Source of the DNA: Desmodus rotundus
Taxonomy: Eukaryota > Chordata > Mammalia > Chiroptera > Phyllostomidae
Reading direction: 5' to 3'
NCBI RefSeq assembly: GCF_022682495.2
Contig: NC_071391.1
Location: forward strand, 40,338,498-40,402,497
DNA: 64,000 nucleotides
In this document: in pieces, positions 23,910 to 50,970 of the stretch
Numbering within the stretch: position 1 is the first letter of the stretch
Layout of the letters: each line of letters starts with the position of its first letter
The notes under the pieces: model-generated
Databases searched by the model: none
What the model saw: only the letters and a program-made list of their open reading frames with translations
Told to the model about the DNA's origin: nothing
Program-made: the position numbers and the translations under genes

Positions 23910-26900
23910 CAGAACAAACTCATGGTGGCTCATCAGTATGAGAACACTTCTAGAAAAGGAAATATTTGTTTAGTTTAAACAAATAGAAGAGGTTTGGGGA
24001 AGGGGAGGGTTTAATGAACCTAAATATATAAAGCCATTATCTAAGTGACATTCCAAATAAATGCGTTCCCCAGATGATAAAAACTTCATGTTATATTTTA
24101 AATATTTAAATAGTATGAATAAATAGTCAACAAGAAATAACCTTTATGTCAGTGGTTATCACAGTCTAGAATTATGGTTCTATTGCTACTCAGATGACTA
24201 TCATTCCACGTCAAAAGGTCTTCTGTCTTATTTGTGTCCATTTATATGGAAAATATAAAAAGACCCAACCTGACTCTTAAGCAACGAGGGACAGAATCAA
24301 GATTCATAATCATCTTACTAGAATGATACCAACAATATTAAGTTTTAATGGAGTTAAAAAATACATTCCAACTTTCATTTTTAAAAATTTATGCACTTAC
24401 ACAGTGAGAGGGAACTTGACTAAGAAAGATTCACGTGAAGAAGACGTCAGAGTTTTCGTTGATCAGTCTCTGCGTGGCAGTATAAGGACTGTGTGTGGAG
24501 AAGATGTCATTTGTGAGCCAGGGACGTGTATGTGATATGTAGAGCATCCAGAAAAGGACAATGGCAACATGATTGTTCTCAGAGCTGTCCTGCTGTCAGG
24601 TGGAAAGTGCTTTCCTAGCACAAGAGGGCAGGCGGGTCTGATAGGTGGAGGTTGTAGAGAGGCACATGATGGCGCAGTTGGAGGGAAGCATTTGTTATAA
24701 ACCAGGGACTGTATTAACCCCCACAAAGACGGTAGTATTGTCCACCATTTTGCAGAAGGAAAAGCTAAAGCTCAGAGTAGTATAAAGATACAAGTATTTA
24801 GCACAATCAAATGGACTGTCTTCTAAATTCTCTCACTGAAAATGAAAGGTGGAATGCTGATTTTGAAATAGATTTCTACATTGGGTAGAAGGTTGGATGA
24901 GGAGACCTACAAAGTCATTTCTAATGCCTAAATTGTATTAAATGGCATCGTGAATCAAATACAGTTTCTCGTTGACTCACTGCCATCACTACTAATATAG
25001 ACTCATTAATATGAGCTTTTTACCCAGCTTTGAAGGGTTGCAGGCTACTGTTCTCAAGAAATCAGGAAGCTGAGACAAACTAGTCTGCGTGTTACAGCTT
25101 GGACTCCTGTGTGAGCCATTGCTACTTTCTTCCATTGTCAGTGGATCCTCAGCTATACTTTGCTACTGTCCTATTTTATGCTCACTTATCTGGCTGATGA
25201 CTTCCTGGTACCTGTTTCTCACAAGGTGTCAAGCATATAGGCATTGTGACAACTAGTTTCTCAAAGACCTTTTCAATTCAAGGGTTGTGGTATGTTCTGG
25301 AAGTCTGGGGCTCTCAGATGCCTGCCCAGAATGGAGGAAAGCCTGGGTTTTTACCTGCTTATAGGTACTCACTTGCTCAAAGGTTCTAGCAGCTTGGTGA
25401 CTTGTCCTTTCCTTCCAACATCTTTACTTACTTTGCTGGACGTATGCCCCTAACCAGCGCATCCCAGCCACCAAAACCAAGGAGGGGGATTCAATCTTGG
25501 CATTGCTTTTCCTGGAGCCAGGGTAGCCTCCCAATTCATACTCAATACAGAAAGCCTAATTCTCCAGGGAACTCACACACTCCAGTGTTGACATACTCAA
25601 ACTGTCGGTTGCCGTGAGCAGGAGAAACAGGTTGGGAAGAGGTAGTGTGGTTGATCTAGTAGAGATACTTGTGTTTGCCAGAGGAGACACTTGGAGGGTA
25701 GAGGGAGTGGGGAATGTAATGTTCCGTACTGTGATCCTGGATAACAGGAATTTAACTTCGCTTTCATCATTCGGCAAACTAACGTGGGATATCTTAGGAT
25801 TTCGTTATGAAATGCTGGACTCCTGGATATGCCTGATGACCTTATTCTTTGGGAAGGAGCCGATCTGGTGGTTCTTATCTTACTTATTTGTAGAATGGGT
25901 AAGGACATGAGAATTTGGTGCTGAGGAAGCAATTACTCTGTCTTGGAAGTTCTGCATAAACTGTCCCCTGCATGTCTGAATCCGTAAGTTTCTTGGTGGT
26001 GCATATGAATCAGCTGGGGAACATTAAAACGAACAGGTTTCATAAGGACCAGTTAGACCTCTTGGGTGTGTGAAGAGGGCCTGTTCAAAGGTCTGAAGAA
26101 GGGCAGCCAGAGAGGAGAGTTTCCAGCTGTGTTATGTCCCATGGAGAGTGGAATTTCAGAAATGGTTAAGGCTCAGTATGAGCAGGTAAGGGGTGAGGGG
26201 AAGGGCAGGAATTGAAAAGTGACAATTAAAGGAAGGAAATATGGGGGTGGAAATCCCAACCTCAGCCTAAGCTGACTCCACCACCGGGATTCAGATCTTT
26301 CTGTGTGGGCCAGAGGGTGGGCCAGTCGGGAGCCTATGTTTGAGGGGCTGAGAAGCATCCTGAAAAGACGGAGCCAATGTCCGTCTCTAACACCTCCTTC
26401 CACATTCCCACCCTCAGATGGTGACCTTGCTTCCTACTTCATCCATGAAATCACCAGAACATTCACCACTCCCCCCACATCTGCCCTCTAGCCAGCATCT
26501 ACATGCAGCTATTCCGCTCTGCCTTCTATATTGCCACCGTAGCACGAGGTCCAAACGCCGTGTACCTTACTGCCTGTCTTCCCCGCTAGAATCTTAGTTC
26601 TGAAAGGGTTAATCCCAGAAAAGATGGCTAAAAGATAAGAAAGAAGTCTCTGGGGAGTAGCAATTGACTGTGAGAGGGCAGGGTTTGCTGTGAAATACTA
26701 TTTCATTTCTTTACTGTTCTATATTCATAAGAATAAAAATGAATAAAAGTAATGTAGTATATCATTTATTTGAAAGTCATGGGGCTCCAAAAGGATGGAC
26801 TGTTTTTCTTAAGTATTTCCTTAAGACACCGGGAAATCAGTAATACTGATTTGGCACTCCTCTGACAGAAACTTTAAAAGTTCTCTCTGCTTTGGTACTA

Positions 26901-27179
26901 AATTTGCGTTGCTTTGTTGGTTTGGGGACTGCAGTAACTTGTCAGCAATAGGGACACCAAAATCTCTAGGAACAGCAAGATAACATTCTGACCTCATACA
27001 TTGTCATGGTGGGCACTAGCAAGTGATGGCAGGGCATGTGTCTGCAGCTTTACAGGGAGCAGAGGACAGAAGTCTAACTAAAGGGGACACGTAGAAGGGA
27101 GCATCCTGGTGATGCACACGGTAAAGGAGAGAGCTCATCAGAGAGGATGTTCCCAAACATGCTCAGAAATACCAGTAAG

Positions 27180-27182
<3 letters not shown>

Positions 27183-27213
<31 letters not shown>
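27183..27213 (+). repeat. (TG)n microsatellite
   Basis: About 15 uninterrupted TG units. Confidence 0.95.
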
Positions 27214-27215
<2 letters not shown>

Positions 27216-27819
27216 TGCCATAACTGCTAGAGGCACCGTCCAAGGGCACAACGATTACTGATACCATACGCCGCTCCATCTGTTCTCCTGCCCTGGTGTG
27301 CCCGGGAAAGTGCTGGGTAGATCAGCAAGGATCGGGCAGAGAAAACAAAGGGGCATGCAGAGAGCTATTTGCTCACTGGAGGGGAAAGGCGGTCAGAGCT
27401 AGCAAACCTTGGCCCCAGATACATAAAGTGTCACTCTGCCTCTTAGTCTGACTTTCACAATTAAATTTAGAGAAGGCTCTTTTTACTCTCCTGACCATCC
27501 CCCACCAGGGAATTTTTCAGACCTCACGAAGAAGTGAGAGGGCCTCGCTGGACCTGTGCCACTCCTTAAAAGGAATGAAGTAGGGAAACCTAGTCACAGG
27601 AAAACAAGGAAAAGGGAGGGGAAAGAGTGGACACCGACAAAGGCCTGTCTTGCCTGTAAATAGAACAACTCCGATGCGACATAAGGAGCTAGGAAGAACC
27701 TAGGCCAGAAATCTCCCCTCTCCTGCCTGTTGTGGTGCCCCAGAGCCCCTGTGGACTTCTTTGGGCACCCCGGTTTCTCCCTGTCATGGTCAGAAAGGAA
27801 TCAAGTAGGGATTCAAGAA

Positions 27820-28110
27820 ACAGGTCTCCATAAACATTTATTGGTTTTTACTATATCCCAGTCCCCAGGTACAAGGATAATAGACAGGTCCCTGCCCTCA
27901 GAGCTCAAAATATTCTGGTGGAAATTGGGGATGTAGAGGCAGATATGAAAACAATAATTTAACTATAATTGGCTAAATTAGGAAAGAGATCTGCACAAAT
28001 ACAGAAGGGAGGGCACTGAAATCAGGGAAGGCTTTCTAGCTTAGATAATCCCTGACCTAAGGGAAGAGTTTTCTAGATATGAGCAGGGCAAAACAAGAGG
28101 GACTGACCCC
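27820..28110 (+). repeat. L2-like fragment
   Basis: 'aaacatttattggtttttac', 'ggtccctgccctcagagctc' and 'atcagggaaggctttctagc' follow the same repeat text as the copy at 7.97-8.88 kb. Confidence 0.5.
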
Positions 28111-29019
28111 TCCAGTCCTACTGCATCACCTAAAATTGCATCTCCCAAGCCCTTGGCTCTAGCTGTGCAAGTACCTGCCCGTCACCCCTCTCCTTACTGG
28201 GCTTCTTCATTCAGTCTCCAGACAGGCACCCATCTTATGGTCACACTCCACTTGCTCATGGTGTTACCGGACAGGGAACCTGGCACTGAGCAGATCTGCC
28301 TAGGGCCAGCCGGTAGTGTGCAGGTTTCTTGACTTCATGTAGAAAAGACTTCACAACACAAGTAGAAATGACTAGGAGGGTACATTTATTAAAGCTGGGG
28401 ACAGTAAAACAAGGAAGCGCTCGGCACAGAAGAAGCAACTGGAGAGCCCAGGCTGAGCTGCTAGAGCCCACTGGGAAGTCAAAGAAAAGAGGGCCTTGGA
28501 GACAGGTTCAGGGGCTTCGCCTGGGATGAGCTGCTGCCGCCCATTACTCCCTGGGTTTCACGGGCACTCTTAGAATCTAGGAGATGCACGCCTGTCGTGG
28601 AAGAAGAGGGGAAAGGGAATGGCACAGGGAGAGCATGTGCTGGGTTTCCATTTCTCTCCTGCAGGCAGGAATCTTAGGGGAGGTTTCAGGGGATGCTTTC
28701 AACAGAATATTCATCAGTTTTCCAGGTGTGCCCTTTCAGGGTTATGGCCTCCACTGATTGGTCAGTGCCAGCACAGGGGGTCCGTAGTCATTGCAGCTGG
28801 TCCTGGTGTTGCCCACCTGGTTTTGCTGCTTTTCTGGGCCTGGAGCTGAAATACAACTGAGGCCTGAATGCTGTCTCAAGGGAGGAGACCTGTATCTAGC
28901 TGTAAATTGTGTGGCAAGTTTGTTCAGCTGTCTCAGCTGCCCTGTTCCACTTGTCCTGGCTTACTGGCCTGTCTCAGTGGCAGTGCCATTCTACCAGTGA
29001 TGCCTAATATAAATACTAC

Positions 29020-29253
29020 ATTTCCTAATGGCCACATTTATGAAGTAAAAAAAAAAAAGAAGTGAAATTATTTTAATGCAATGTATCCAAAATATTTCAA
29101 CCTTAATATAAAAACACTGAGATTTTCTTTTTGTACTCAGCCTTTGAAATCCATGTATATTTTACACTTAACAGAGTAACTCAATTCAAACCAGCCACAT
29201 TTCAAGTGCTTAATTGCCGCATGTGGCTAGTGGCTACTGTACTAGACAGTTAA
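29020..29253 (+). repeat. hAT-type MITE remnant
   Basis: 'ccagccacatttcaagtgct' and 'gcatgtggctagtggctact' match the right half of a common mammalian hAT MITE. The left end is degraded ('aatggccacattta') and an A-run interrupts it. Confidence 0.45.
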
Positions 29254-30079
29254 CTCTCAAGTTCTGCCTACACCGAGTGCACTCGGTGTTTCTGCATTAA
29301 ACAGAGAAAGCCTGTCAGACTGTAGTATTACTATACATTCCCCCTACCAAGGCCCCCAAGAACAATTTTGAAGAAGAGAAAGCCCATGAGGATTCAGCTA
29401 GAGTGGGCACTCCCTTTAGATACCAGACCTAGATTATTAAACCTAAATTGATCCCCAAATAGCTGATGAGTCAGCTTTTAGCAATCAGATCCGTAGTGCC
29501 TCACAGTCAGACCGCCGGTATCTCCAGGTTGTTCTCTGGCCAGCAGAACACCCACTAGAAAGAATTGCGATTTCACTAATGTGACAGCATCTTCATAAGA
29601 CAGCCTGGAAGGACCTGGGTGAATGAAAGGTCATCTAGTTCTGTCCCTCTGGTTCTGGTTGGGACTGGGCACCACTTGTCACTTGAGACTTAAAGGGGCT
29701 CCTTCCTGTCTTAAATTCTAGCATCAAGAATCATAGGAGAAAAATAACATAAAAATGCTGTTAATTAAAACATCTCCACAAATAGACCACCTTTAAAAAA
29801 TGTTTATGAAACAAACAATGGGAGCAGAATTTGGAATCTAGATAAAAATTAAAATCTCCTCATTTGAGCCAAGAACCAGAGGCCCAGAAAAGGGAAGTTT
29901 TGGCCAAGGTCATCAGCCAATCCGTAGTGGTTGTGATGAGCCCTGTATCCTTTACTGTATCCACTAACCGAAAAATATTTTAACTGAGTACACTGTGCCA
30001 TCTCAAGAGTCCTCCTAAATTACCTGTGGAGGAGGAACGACACTGGAAAGACTGGTCAGCGCTCCCCCGAGCTTAGGGG

Positions 30080-43293
<13,214 letters not shown>

Positions 43294-44095
43294 TTGAGAA
43301 TCAAATTCAAGGTAACTAGAAAGCAACAAGGCAGACAACTGGAAAAAACTGACTGAGTTTTCCTGGGTTTTGTTTTACACCCTGTTGATTTCACCAACTC
43401 TTGATGGAAAATTCAAAACCTGAAACAAAAACGTGCTTGGTGTTTTCTTGTGTTGTTAACATATCAAGACACATTTTTTAAAGTGCACACGAGTCAGCCA
43501 ATAAACCTTTTCCTATTTGTGACTTTTACAAATAAAAATAAGTCTGCTTGTTGAAGTCCTTCCCCTGGAACAAGCATTCTCTTTTTCACCACACAGTTTT
43601 AACTTGGTTTTAAAGATAATTTTCAGGTGTTTGTTTTTGCTGCTGTCGTTATTGTTTTTGGCAGGGGAGGAAAGGGATGTGTGGGAACTGCTTAGCATAA
43701 CTTTTCTCGTCACTTCACTAAGGAATGTTTTGTAAGTAGACTTTACCGGTATTTTCACGTTTCACTTCTATTTCGCAGTGTAGGCAGCCCCGTCAAAGCC
43801 CTGGCCCGTCCCTTTGGCATTTCGCACTGACTGGACTGTCTAGGTATCTGGTTGGCGTGTGGCTGCGCGTCGTGGTACACTGGGTCCGAAATGCCCGGTG
43901 GCTTGTCACACAGCGCAGGCTTTCTGTCAGCACTGCGGCGCGTGAGGCAGTGCGTCCCGGAACCAACCGGCCGTTCGCTGCTTCACTGTAATGACTGACC
44001 ATAGTCACGGCATGTGTCGTCTTTCTCACCCCTCCTATCTTTAAGGATGAATCCTAAGGACTTGGATACTTGCAATAAAGAACTTTTCTTTTAAA
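43294..44095 (+). other. TMEM9B: TMEM9B 3' UTR
   Basis: About 0.8 kb. AATAAA motifs at 43500 and 44074 offer two ends; the second, with a T-rich stretch right after it, is preferred. A CpG-rich patch lies at about 43780-43990. Confidence 0.65.
44074..44079 (+). terminator. TMEM9B: Poly(A) signal of TMEM9B
   Basis: AATAAA in 'ttgcaataaagaac', followed by a T-rich tract. Alternatives are AATAAA at 43500 (shorter) and 44285 (longer). Confidence 0.6.
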
Positions 44096-44769
44096 CCCAA
44101 GCCTTGCTGGATTGATGGCATTCACATATTTGTCAGCCTTTCTGGTCAGGTTGAGAGGCAGCTGTTTGAGCTCTGGCGCGTGCAGCTTTGGACAGGTGTT
44201 GGAGCTCTGTGTGCCTCCCTTCGAAAGGCGGGACAGTCCGTGGGTAACTGGCTTTTCCTTCCTACATCTTCTTTGGAATGGAACAATAAAAGTAATTTTT
44301 GAAACACCTACCAGTGTATCTATGTCTCTTAACTTTTCTCTCCTCCCTCTTTTGCTCTATGATGGATTTAAAAATGCGAAAGCATTTTGTACCCTGTTGT
44401 CAGACTCCCGTTTCAGACCAGTCTAGTCATAAAACACTGGTTCCAAATTGTGCGTGAGTGTGTATGTCTGTGTGCCGAGAGGTTGTACGGGTATTAAGAA
44501 TGGGTCTCTGGAAGTCTGTGTATGGAAATAACATTTTGATAAATTGAGAGATTTATAATGTATGGACAAATGCTTGTTCTAAGAAATTCTTGGCAAAAAT
44601 TATTAGAATTAAGTTACATTGAATTCATCAGTATAAGGCTTTAGGGGCTATTAATGGGTTTTTGGTTAGTAAAAAACAATTTTTCAGACCTATAAAACTA
44701 ACCTAAAATTATTGATTTTATTTGTGAGTATTAAAAGATTTCTAAGTTCAACTACAACTGCGTGAAATT

Positions 44770-47380
44770 TAATGCCAGGGATTCAAGACTGGTTAACTAT
44801 TCCAAGACCAATTACTAAAACCTATCACATCAACAGTCTAGAAAAGGACAATGAAATGATCTTATCAACAGATACAGAAAGAGCATTTGGCAAAATTCAA
44901 CACCCTTTATGAAAAATTCTCAGTAAACTAGGAGTGGAAGAGAACTTCCTCATCTTGACACAGAGTATCTACAAAACCCCACAGCTAACACACTTAACAG
45001 TGAAAAACTGGGAGCATTCCTGCTAAGATGAGGAACAAGGCAAGGAGTCCTCACCACTCCTTTTCAGCTTCAAACTGCAAGTACTAGCTAATGCAATGGA
45101 CAAGAAATAAAAGGTATATAAATTGGGAAGGAAGAAATAGTCTTTCTTTCAGATGAAATAATCGTCTATGTAGAAAATCCAAAAGAATCACAAAACAACA
45201 AAAAACCTGGAAATAGTGACTATAAAAAGGTTGCGGGATAGCAGGCTAATATTCAGAAGATAATTGCCCTCCTATGTACTAACAATGAACATGTGAAATT
45301 AAAAACACCACCAATTACCAGTACCAGTCCCCTAAGTGATAAGGTATAAATCGAAGAGAATAGGTACAAAATATGTATGATGAGAACTACAAAACTGGTG
45401 AAAGACGTCAGAGGAACTAACTAAATGGAGAGATAGTCCATGTCCGCGGATAGGAAGACTCAACACTGTCAAGATGCCAGTTCCCCATTTGACATAGAGA
45501 TTCAACACAATCCCTATCAAAATCCCAGCAAGTGATTTTCTGTATCTCAACACACTGATTCTAAACTTTATATCAAGAGGCAAAAGACCCAGAAAAGCCA
45601 ACACAATAATATGAACAGAGAAGTAAAAAGAGGACTGGCACTGTCTCACTCAAAGACTTAACATAAAACTAGTAATCAAGGCAATATTGTGGTACTAGCA
45701 GAATAACAGACAGATAGATCAATAAAACATATGGAGCCCACAAGTAGACCCACACAAATACAGTCAGCTGACCTTGGACAAAAGAAACAGGCAATACAAC
45801 AGAGAAAAGTGTTTTCAACAACCGATGTTGGAACACCTGGACGTCTATGTGCAAGAAAAAAGCTAGACATAGGTCTTACACCCTTCAAAAGACTAACTAA
45901 GAATGGATGACAGGCCTGACTGTAAAACACAGAACTATAAACATCTATAAGATAACACAGGAAAAAAGCTATGGCAGTGACTTTTCAGATAAAACACCAA
46001 AAACAGCCCTGGCTGGTGTAGCTCAGTGGATTGAGTGTGGGCCTGCGAACCAAGGGGGTGCTGGTTTGATTCCCAGTCAGGGCACATGTCTGGATCGTGG
46101 GCCAGGTCCCCAGTTGGGGGCATGTGAGGGGCAACCACACATTGATGTTTCCCTCCCTCTCTTTCTCCTTCCCTTCCCTCTAAAAAATAAATAAGTAAAA
46201 TTGTAAAAAACACCAAAAGCACAAACCATGAAAGAAAGAATTGGTAAGCTGGACTTCATTAAAATTAACTACTCTGAAAGATAGCGTCAAGAGAACGAGA
46301 AGACAGGCCACAGACTAGGAGAAAATATTTGCAAATCTGATAAAGTACTATTATCCAAAATATACAAAGAACTCAACAACAAGACAACTTGATTAACAAA
46401 AGGTCCAAAGACCTGAACAGACATCTCACGAAAAAAGATACACAGATAGCAAATAAGCAAGTGAAAAGGCTCCATATCATATCTTACCAGGGAAATACAA
46501 AAAAACAAGAGACCACTACACACTCAACAGAACGACCAAAACCCAGAACTCTGATAACACCAAATGCTGGTGCAACAGGAGCTCTCATTCATTGCTGCGG
46601 AAATGCACAATGGTACAGCCACTCTGGAAAACAGTTTGACATTTTCTCTAAAGAGAGAACACCCTTACTGTAAGATCCAGCAGTCACACTCATTGGTATT
46701 TACTAAATGAGTTGAAATCCTGCATCCACACAAGAACCTGCACATGGATATTTATAGCAGCTCTATTTGTAATTGCCAAAACTTGGAAGGAAGACATCCA
46801 AGACCCTTCAATAAAGGAATGGGTAAGTAGAGTACATCCAGACAGCAATATTCAGCAGTAAAAAGAAATGACCTATCAAGCCATAAAAAAAAAAATTCCC
46901 AGAGAAATCTTAAATGCATATTACTAAGTAAAGAAGCCAATTCGAAAAGGCCATATATGGTATAATTCCAACTCTATGATATTTTGGAAAAGGCAAAACT
47001 ACGGAGGCAGTAAAGAAAATCAGTGGTTGCCCGATATTGGAGGGCGGGAGGGATGAATAGGTGCAGCCCAGAGGTTTTTAGAGCAGTGGAACTATTCTGT
47101 GTGATTCTACAGTGTTGATACATATTCCGATTTCCTCAAAACTCAGAATGTGCAACCCTGTGCAGAGCGAGTGAACCCCATGTAAACTCTGGGCTTGGAG
47201 TGGTAATGACGTGTCAGTACGGCTGCATCGGTTGTCACAAGTGCATCTGGGGTGGGACGTTGGTAGTGGGGAGGGAGGGCTGTGTGTGGGGGGGCAGGAG
47301 CTGTATGGGACTCCGCATTTTTGCTTAATTTTGCTGTGCATCTAAAATCGCTGGGGAAAAGTGCAGTCTGTTTAAAAGGG
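44770..47380 (+). mobile_element. 5'-truncated L1 LINE (sense), split by a VES SINE
   Basis: The left part reads as the reverse-transcriptase C-terminal side of L1 ORF2 ('agagcatttggcaaaattca'), broken by frameshifts and stops. The right part follows an L1 3' end ('attttggaaaaggcaaaact', 'aattttgctgtgcatctaaa'). About 2.4 kb of L1 remain after removing the 46.0-46.2 kb SINE. It is an old, dead copy. Confidence 0.85.
46006..46206 (+). mobile_element. VES SINE nested in L1
   Basis: Sense copy 'gccctggctggtgtagctca' with box-B-like 'gtttgattcccagtc'. It is flanked by 15-bp duplications 'aaaacaccaaaaaca' (45991-46005) and 'aaaacaccaaaagca' (46207-46221), one mismatch apart. Confidence 0.92.
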
Positions 47381-47964
47381 GGAAAATTTAAATAGGTATT
47401 TTAATAAACTGTAGGCTCATATTGACCTTCTTGGTTATGGTCTTAATCGCTATTTAAAAGAATATTGACCAATATTGGCACATTATGAGATTATTATTTA
47501 AAGATACTTTTCATGAATAATTTTGATTAAAAAATCATATAACCCAGATGAATGGGGAGCATTTTTACAAAAGAATTTGTTACGAGTCCAGTTTTGTAAG
47601 CACACCTTTCTACTTAGTTTTGTTCTGTGTTGTCATATCTACATGTCACATAGAAAAAACAGCGAAACCAGAACTGAGCAGTTCTGTTTAACTGTCAGCT
47701 ACTTTACATGTTGTTACTAAATGGTCACCTATAAATCAGGTGAAGTCTGACTGAATCCAAAATACAGCATCTTGGTGACAAAACTCAGGTAAGAGTCTCT
47801 CCCCAGGGTGGCCCATGGGAGAGTCGGAACCTGGTTTACAGGAAAATCCCTAGACACATCTGATAAATGGTGGATTTTGTCAGCTGTCTTACCATCTCAT
47901 TATCTTAAACTATCACTTATGCCTATATGTGAAAAGATTCAGATTTTACTGGTGGCTAAATCAT

Positions 47965-48115
47965 CTAGAGCAGTGGAAAAGGTTTTGGTTTGGAAGTCAG
48001 GAGCCCGTGGTTCTGAACCCCCTGCTCTGCAACTAGCTCTGTGGCTTTAACCAAGTTTCAACCTATGGGGGACGGGATAAGATGGTTTCTAAGGTTCCTT
48101 CCATCCCAAACATTC
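47965..48115 (+). repeat. MIR SINE fragment
   Basis: 'tttggaagtcaggagcccgt', 'ctctgcaactagctctgtgg' and 'aaggttccttccatc' are the ordered MIR hallmarks. Confidence 0.7.
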
Positions 48116-49749
48116 TAAAATTCAGCTGTATGTGTAGTTTTGTTTTTTACAAAACTACATGCTGGATATATTTAATGTCTCTGAAAGTTGAAGCTTTTAC
48201 GCTCAGTAGAGCATCCAAAATCTGTTGAGGATTTTATCATTAAGACCTCATTTATTTCCCAGAAGAGCTCTAGGACAGAAACCCAAGACTTTTTCAAGAC
48301 AGGTGTGTTTGGTAGCCCTGCATGTGTCGGGAACTGCCGAACCCCAGCACTGGTCATCTGTGTGGCTTTCTTTTTAAAAATGTGTGCTCAGTTTCTGCAA
48401 ACATGCCCAGCTTCCCCGGGACTTCCCCACCTTGATCTTCTTCATTACCGCATTTTTCATTTTATCACCCTGTTGCATTTAAATTATCTTATTTGAATAA
48501 AAGATGATCGTATCTTAATGCTACTACAGTGATTAATGATGACCTTTTTTGGAAATGCTCAATAGAAACAGTTTCTCATCAGTGTCTCTCCAGAGACACC
48601 AGGCTCTTTTTCCAAGAATAATGCAAAGTCTTGTTAAAACCTAGAAATTTTTAATTATCTGTGGCATATATTCAGATTATTCAGGTTTCATCTGAGTCAG
48701 CGTTTAAGATAGTATTAGAATGATCTGTGAGAATGAAACCATACCCAGAGAATGCTTGTGTGAAATTGGCTTTGATGACTCCTGTGTTGTGTGTTGGTGC
48801 CCCGTAGAGCCGCTTCTGGCTGGTCAGCCACAGGCAGCCACGAGGGGTGCTGCTCTCAGAAGTGTGGGAGCACCGGCTCCATACACGTTCTGTTTCTACC
48901 CTCTAGGCTCTCTGCACGGGGATTTCCGAGCTCTTTTCTTAGCAATTTTTTTTTGACACAATCTTGGCTAGTTTTTAATCTTCAGAGATTGTTTTTATTT
49001 CAGGCCAGTTGGTCAGTAATTTGGAATCTTCCACTTCCTGTTCCTTTGTTTTAATTTTTTTCACCGGACCTATGGCACTGATTTCATTACCGCACCCCCC
49101 CCCCATAAGTAACCGTTTTTCCTGGCATTCACTTCTTTTCCAGCAAGTTTCACCATGACTTCTTCTAACCCTCCCCACTCTTCGTCCCTATGCCCCCCCT
49201 TTCTGTTTCCGTAGTCACTTGTCTTCCCATATGAGATAGGATAGGCTTTTCGACAAAAAATTGTAATACACTTGGTTGCACTTGAGTTCCGGTGCTTAGA
49301 GGCTGCTGTACACATGCGGAGTGTGGCCTGCAGAGGTTTTGCTCTGCTCAGGTGGAAACACAAGTGATAGCATTAGGGAGTTGGGGGGCATTAGGGAGTT
49401 GGGGGGCGGGGGCCTTTTTTTCTTCACATATGCCAAGCACAGAGTACAGCCTCTCCTGCAGATGTTGAAAAATCACACCCCTGAGAAATCAACAAAAGCC
49501 CTATTTCCTTCTTTTCTGGAGGCCCACAGGTAGATTTCATGTTGCTTTTCTTCTTCCGTTTCAGGTATGCTCTTCATCTCTCAATATGCTTTGGGTATAT
49601 CAATGTTTGATTTTCCAGTGTTAGGGAAAACACAGGCCAGGTTTTCTGCAAGGTGCCATTAAGAAAAGAATGCTGCACAAGTATTCGTCTGTTAATAAAG
49701 AAAAAGGGAAAGAGCCAATGCCTGGCACATTGTGTATATTTTTTTCCTT

Positions 49750-49870
49750 TAGTCCTCACAGTCTCTCTGCAGAATAGCCAGTGTCTCAGTTGGTCATTGG
49801 AAAAAGCTGAAGCCCAGAGAGATTACAAAACTTGTCTAAGGACACACAGCTAGGGAGGGGCAAAGCCACC
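49750..49870 (-). repeat. MIR SINE fragment
   Basis: 'gaagcccagagagattacaa' followed by 'ctaaggacacacagctaggg' is the antisense MIR core. Confidence 0.7.
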
Positions 49871-50571
49871 ATGGAAACTCGAGGGTATCATCACTGAAAG
49901 GAAAATGCTCTTTTCTTACAATGTTACCCAGGCGCCCAGTTAACTGGTTAAACTGCAGTATCCCTGTAAAACCTGTGCGGTTGCATTGTTACAGTTAAAG
50001 GCAAAGCAATGGTGGTTTAAGAAACGACATGGATGCAGACCTGTTCAGGTAGAGGAAATGGGGTGCTGCGGGACCTCCTGGGGTGTAATACTTTATCCTT
50101 CTATTCCATTTTTAAAAGAACAAAACTTAAATACAGATGCACTCCACTCCATATTCTTAAAAGTTCTGTGCAAGTAAAAATATATAAATCTATGTTTTAA
50201 ATGTGATAGGAGAATTTTGCCTTTCAAGGACCCAGTGAATTTTTAAGAGTGAATGATTCCTTTTTTATTTTTATTTTCAGACCTGCCTCCGGCATGTTAG
50301 GCATTACGTAAGAAGGCTGTGCCTGTGAGGGTGCATGGGCACTGACTACGTCTGTAGCTCCTCCCACGCGTGTTTAAACACTGTGGCCTTGGAGTGTTTC
50401 CCAGACCTCCGCCATTTGCACACACCTTCACAGTCATCATTGTCTGGGCTCCACCTATACCGTTACTGACTCTCCATTTTTCTTCAGTTCATATTTTTTA
50501 CTCAGGTAGATTTTATTTTTTAAATAAACTGTGTGTCATGCTATAAATGTGAAATCAGTATAATTCACAGT

Positions 50572-50754
50572 AAATAGAAATTAAGAGTAAAATATTACTA
50601 CATTCTAGCTAGACAGTACGGCTTGCCGAAGGCTCCCGTCCGAGGAGGGTTAGAGGGCATTCTGGCAGTCTGCAGGACACGCCCACCAGACTGGAGCTGT
50701 GTCTTTGTAATCACTGGAACTGAGAGAACTGAAAGGCAACAACTTTCTCACAAG
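50572..50754 (+). other. ASCL3: Probable noncoding 5' exon of ASCL3
   Basis: A good donor 'TCACAAG|gtgagt' at 50755 pairs with the acceptor 'gtttccag|GC' just before the ASCL3 start codon. A TATA-like 'tataaat' at 50542 would place the start near 50572. The 5' boundary is a guess from that spacing. Confidence 0.45.
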
Positions 50755-50970
50755 GTGAGTCAGTGTTATTTAATGCTGCTTCTGTGTATCACCAAACATC
50801 CTCTGTTCCCCTACCCACGGAATATTGTAACCCCTTCTAGTATGAGCTCGGAAACTATACATCAAGGCAGAAAAGTCTTTAAAACATTGATCTCTGAGAA
50901 GATCGATATCTGCTCTCCTTTGATTTGGTCAAATTAATAAACTTGGTTATGTTTCCAGGCGAATGAGGAA

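Larger units (their letters stand above)
44100..50540. other. Intergenic region between TMEM9B and ASCL3
   Basis: No gene could be supported. About 40% is the L1 fragment at 44.77-47.38 kb with its nested VES. MIR fragments lie at 47.97-48.12 and 49.75-49.87 kb. An 18-bp tandem pair, 'cattagggagttgggggg', is at 49371-49406. The remainder shows nothing I recognise. Confidence 0.65.

Noticed and set aside
28320..28980. Possible LTR or exon-like block
   Set aside because: It has a uniform look and an antisense AATAAA-like motif, but no TG...CA ends, target duplication or primer-binding site could be fixed.
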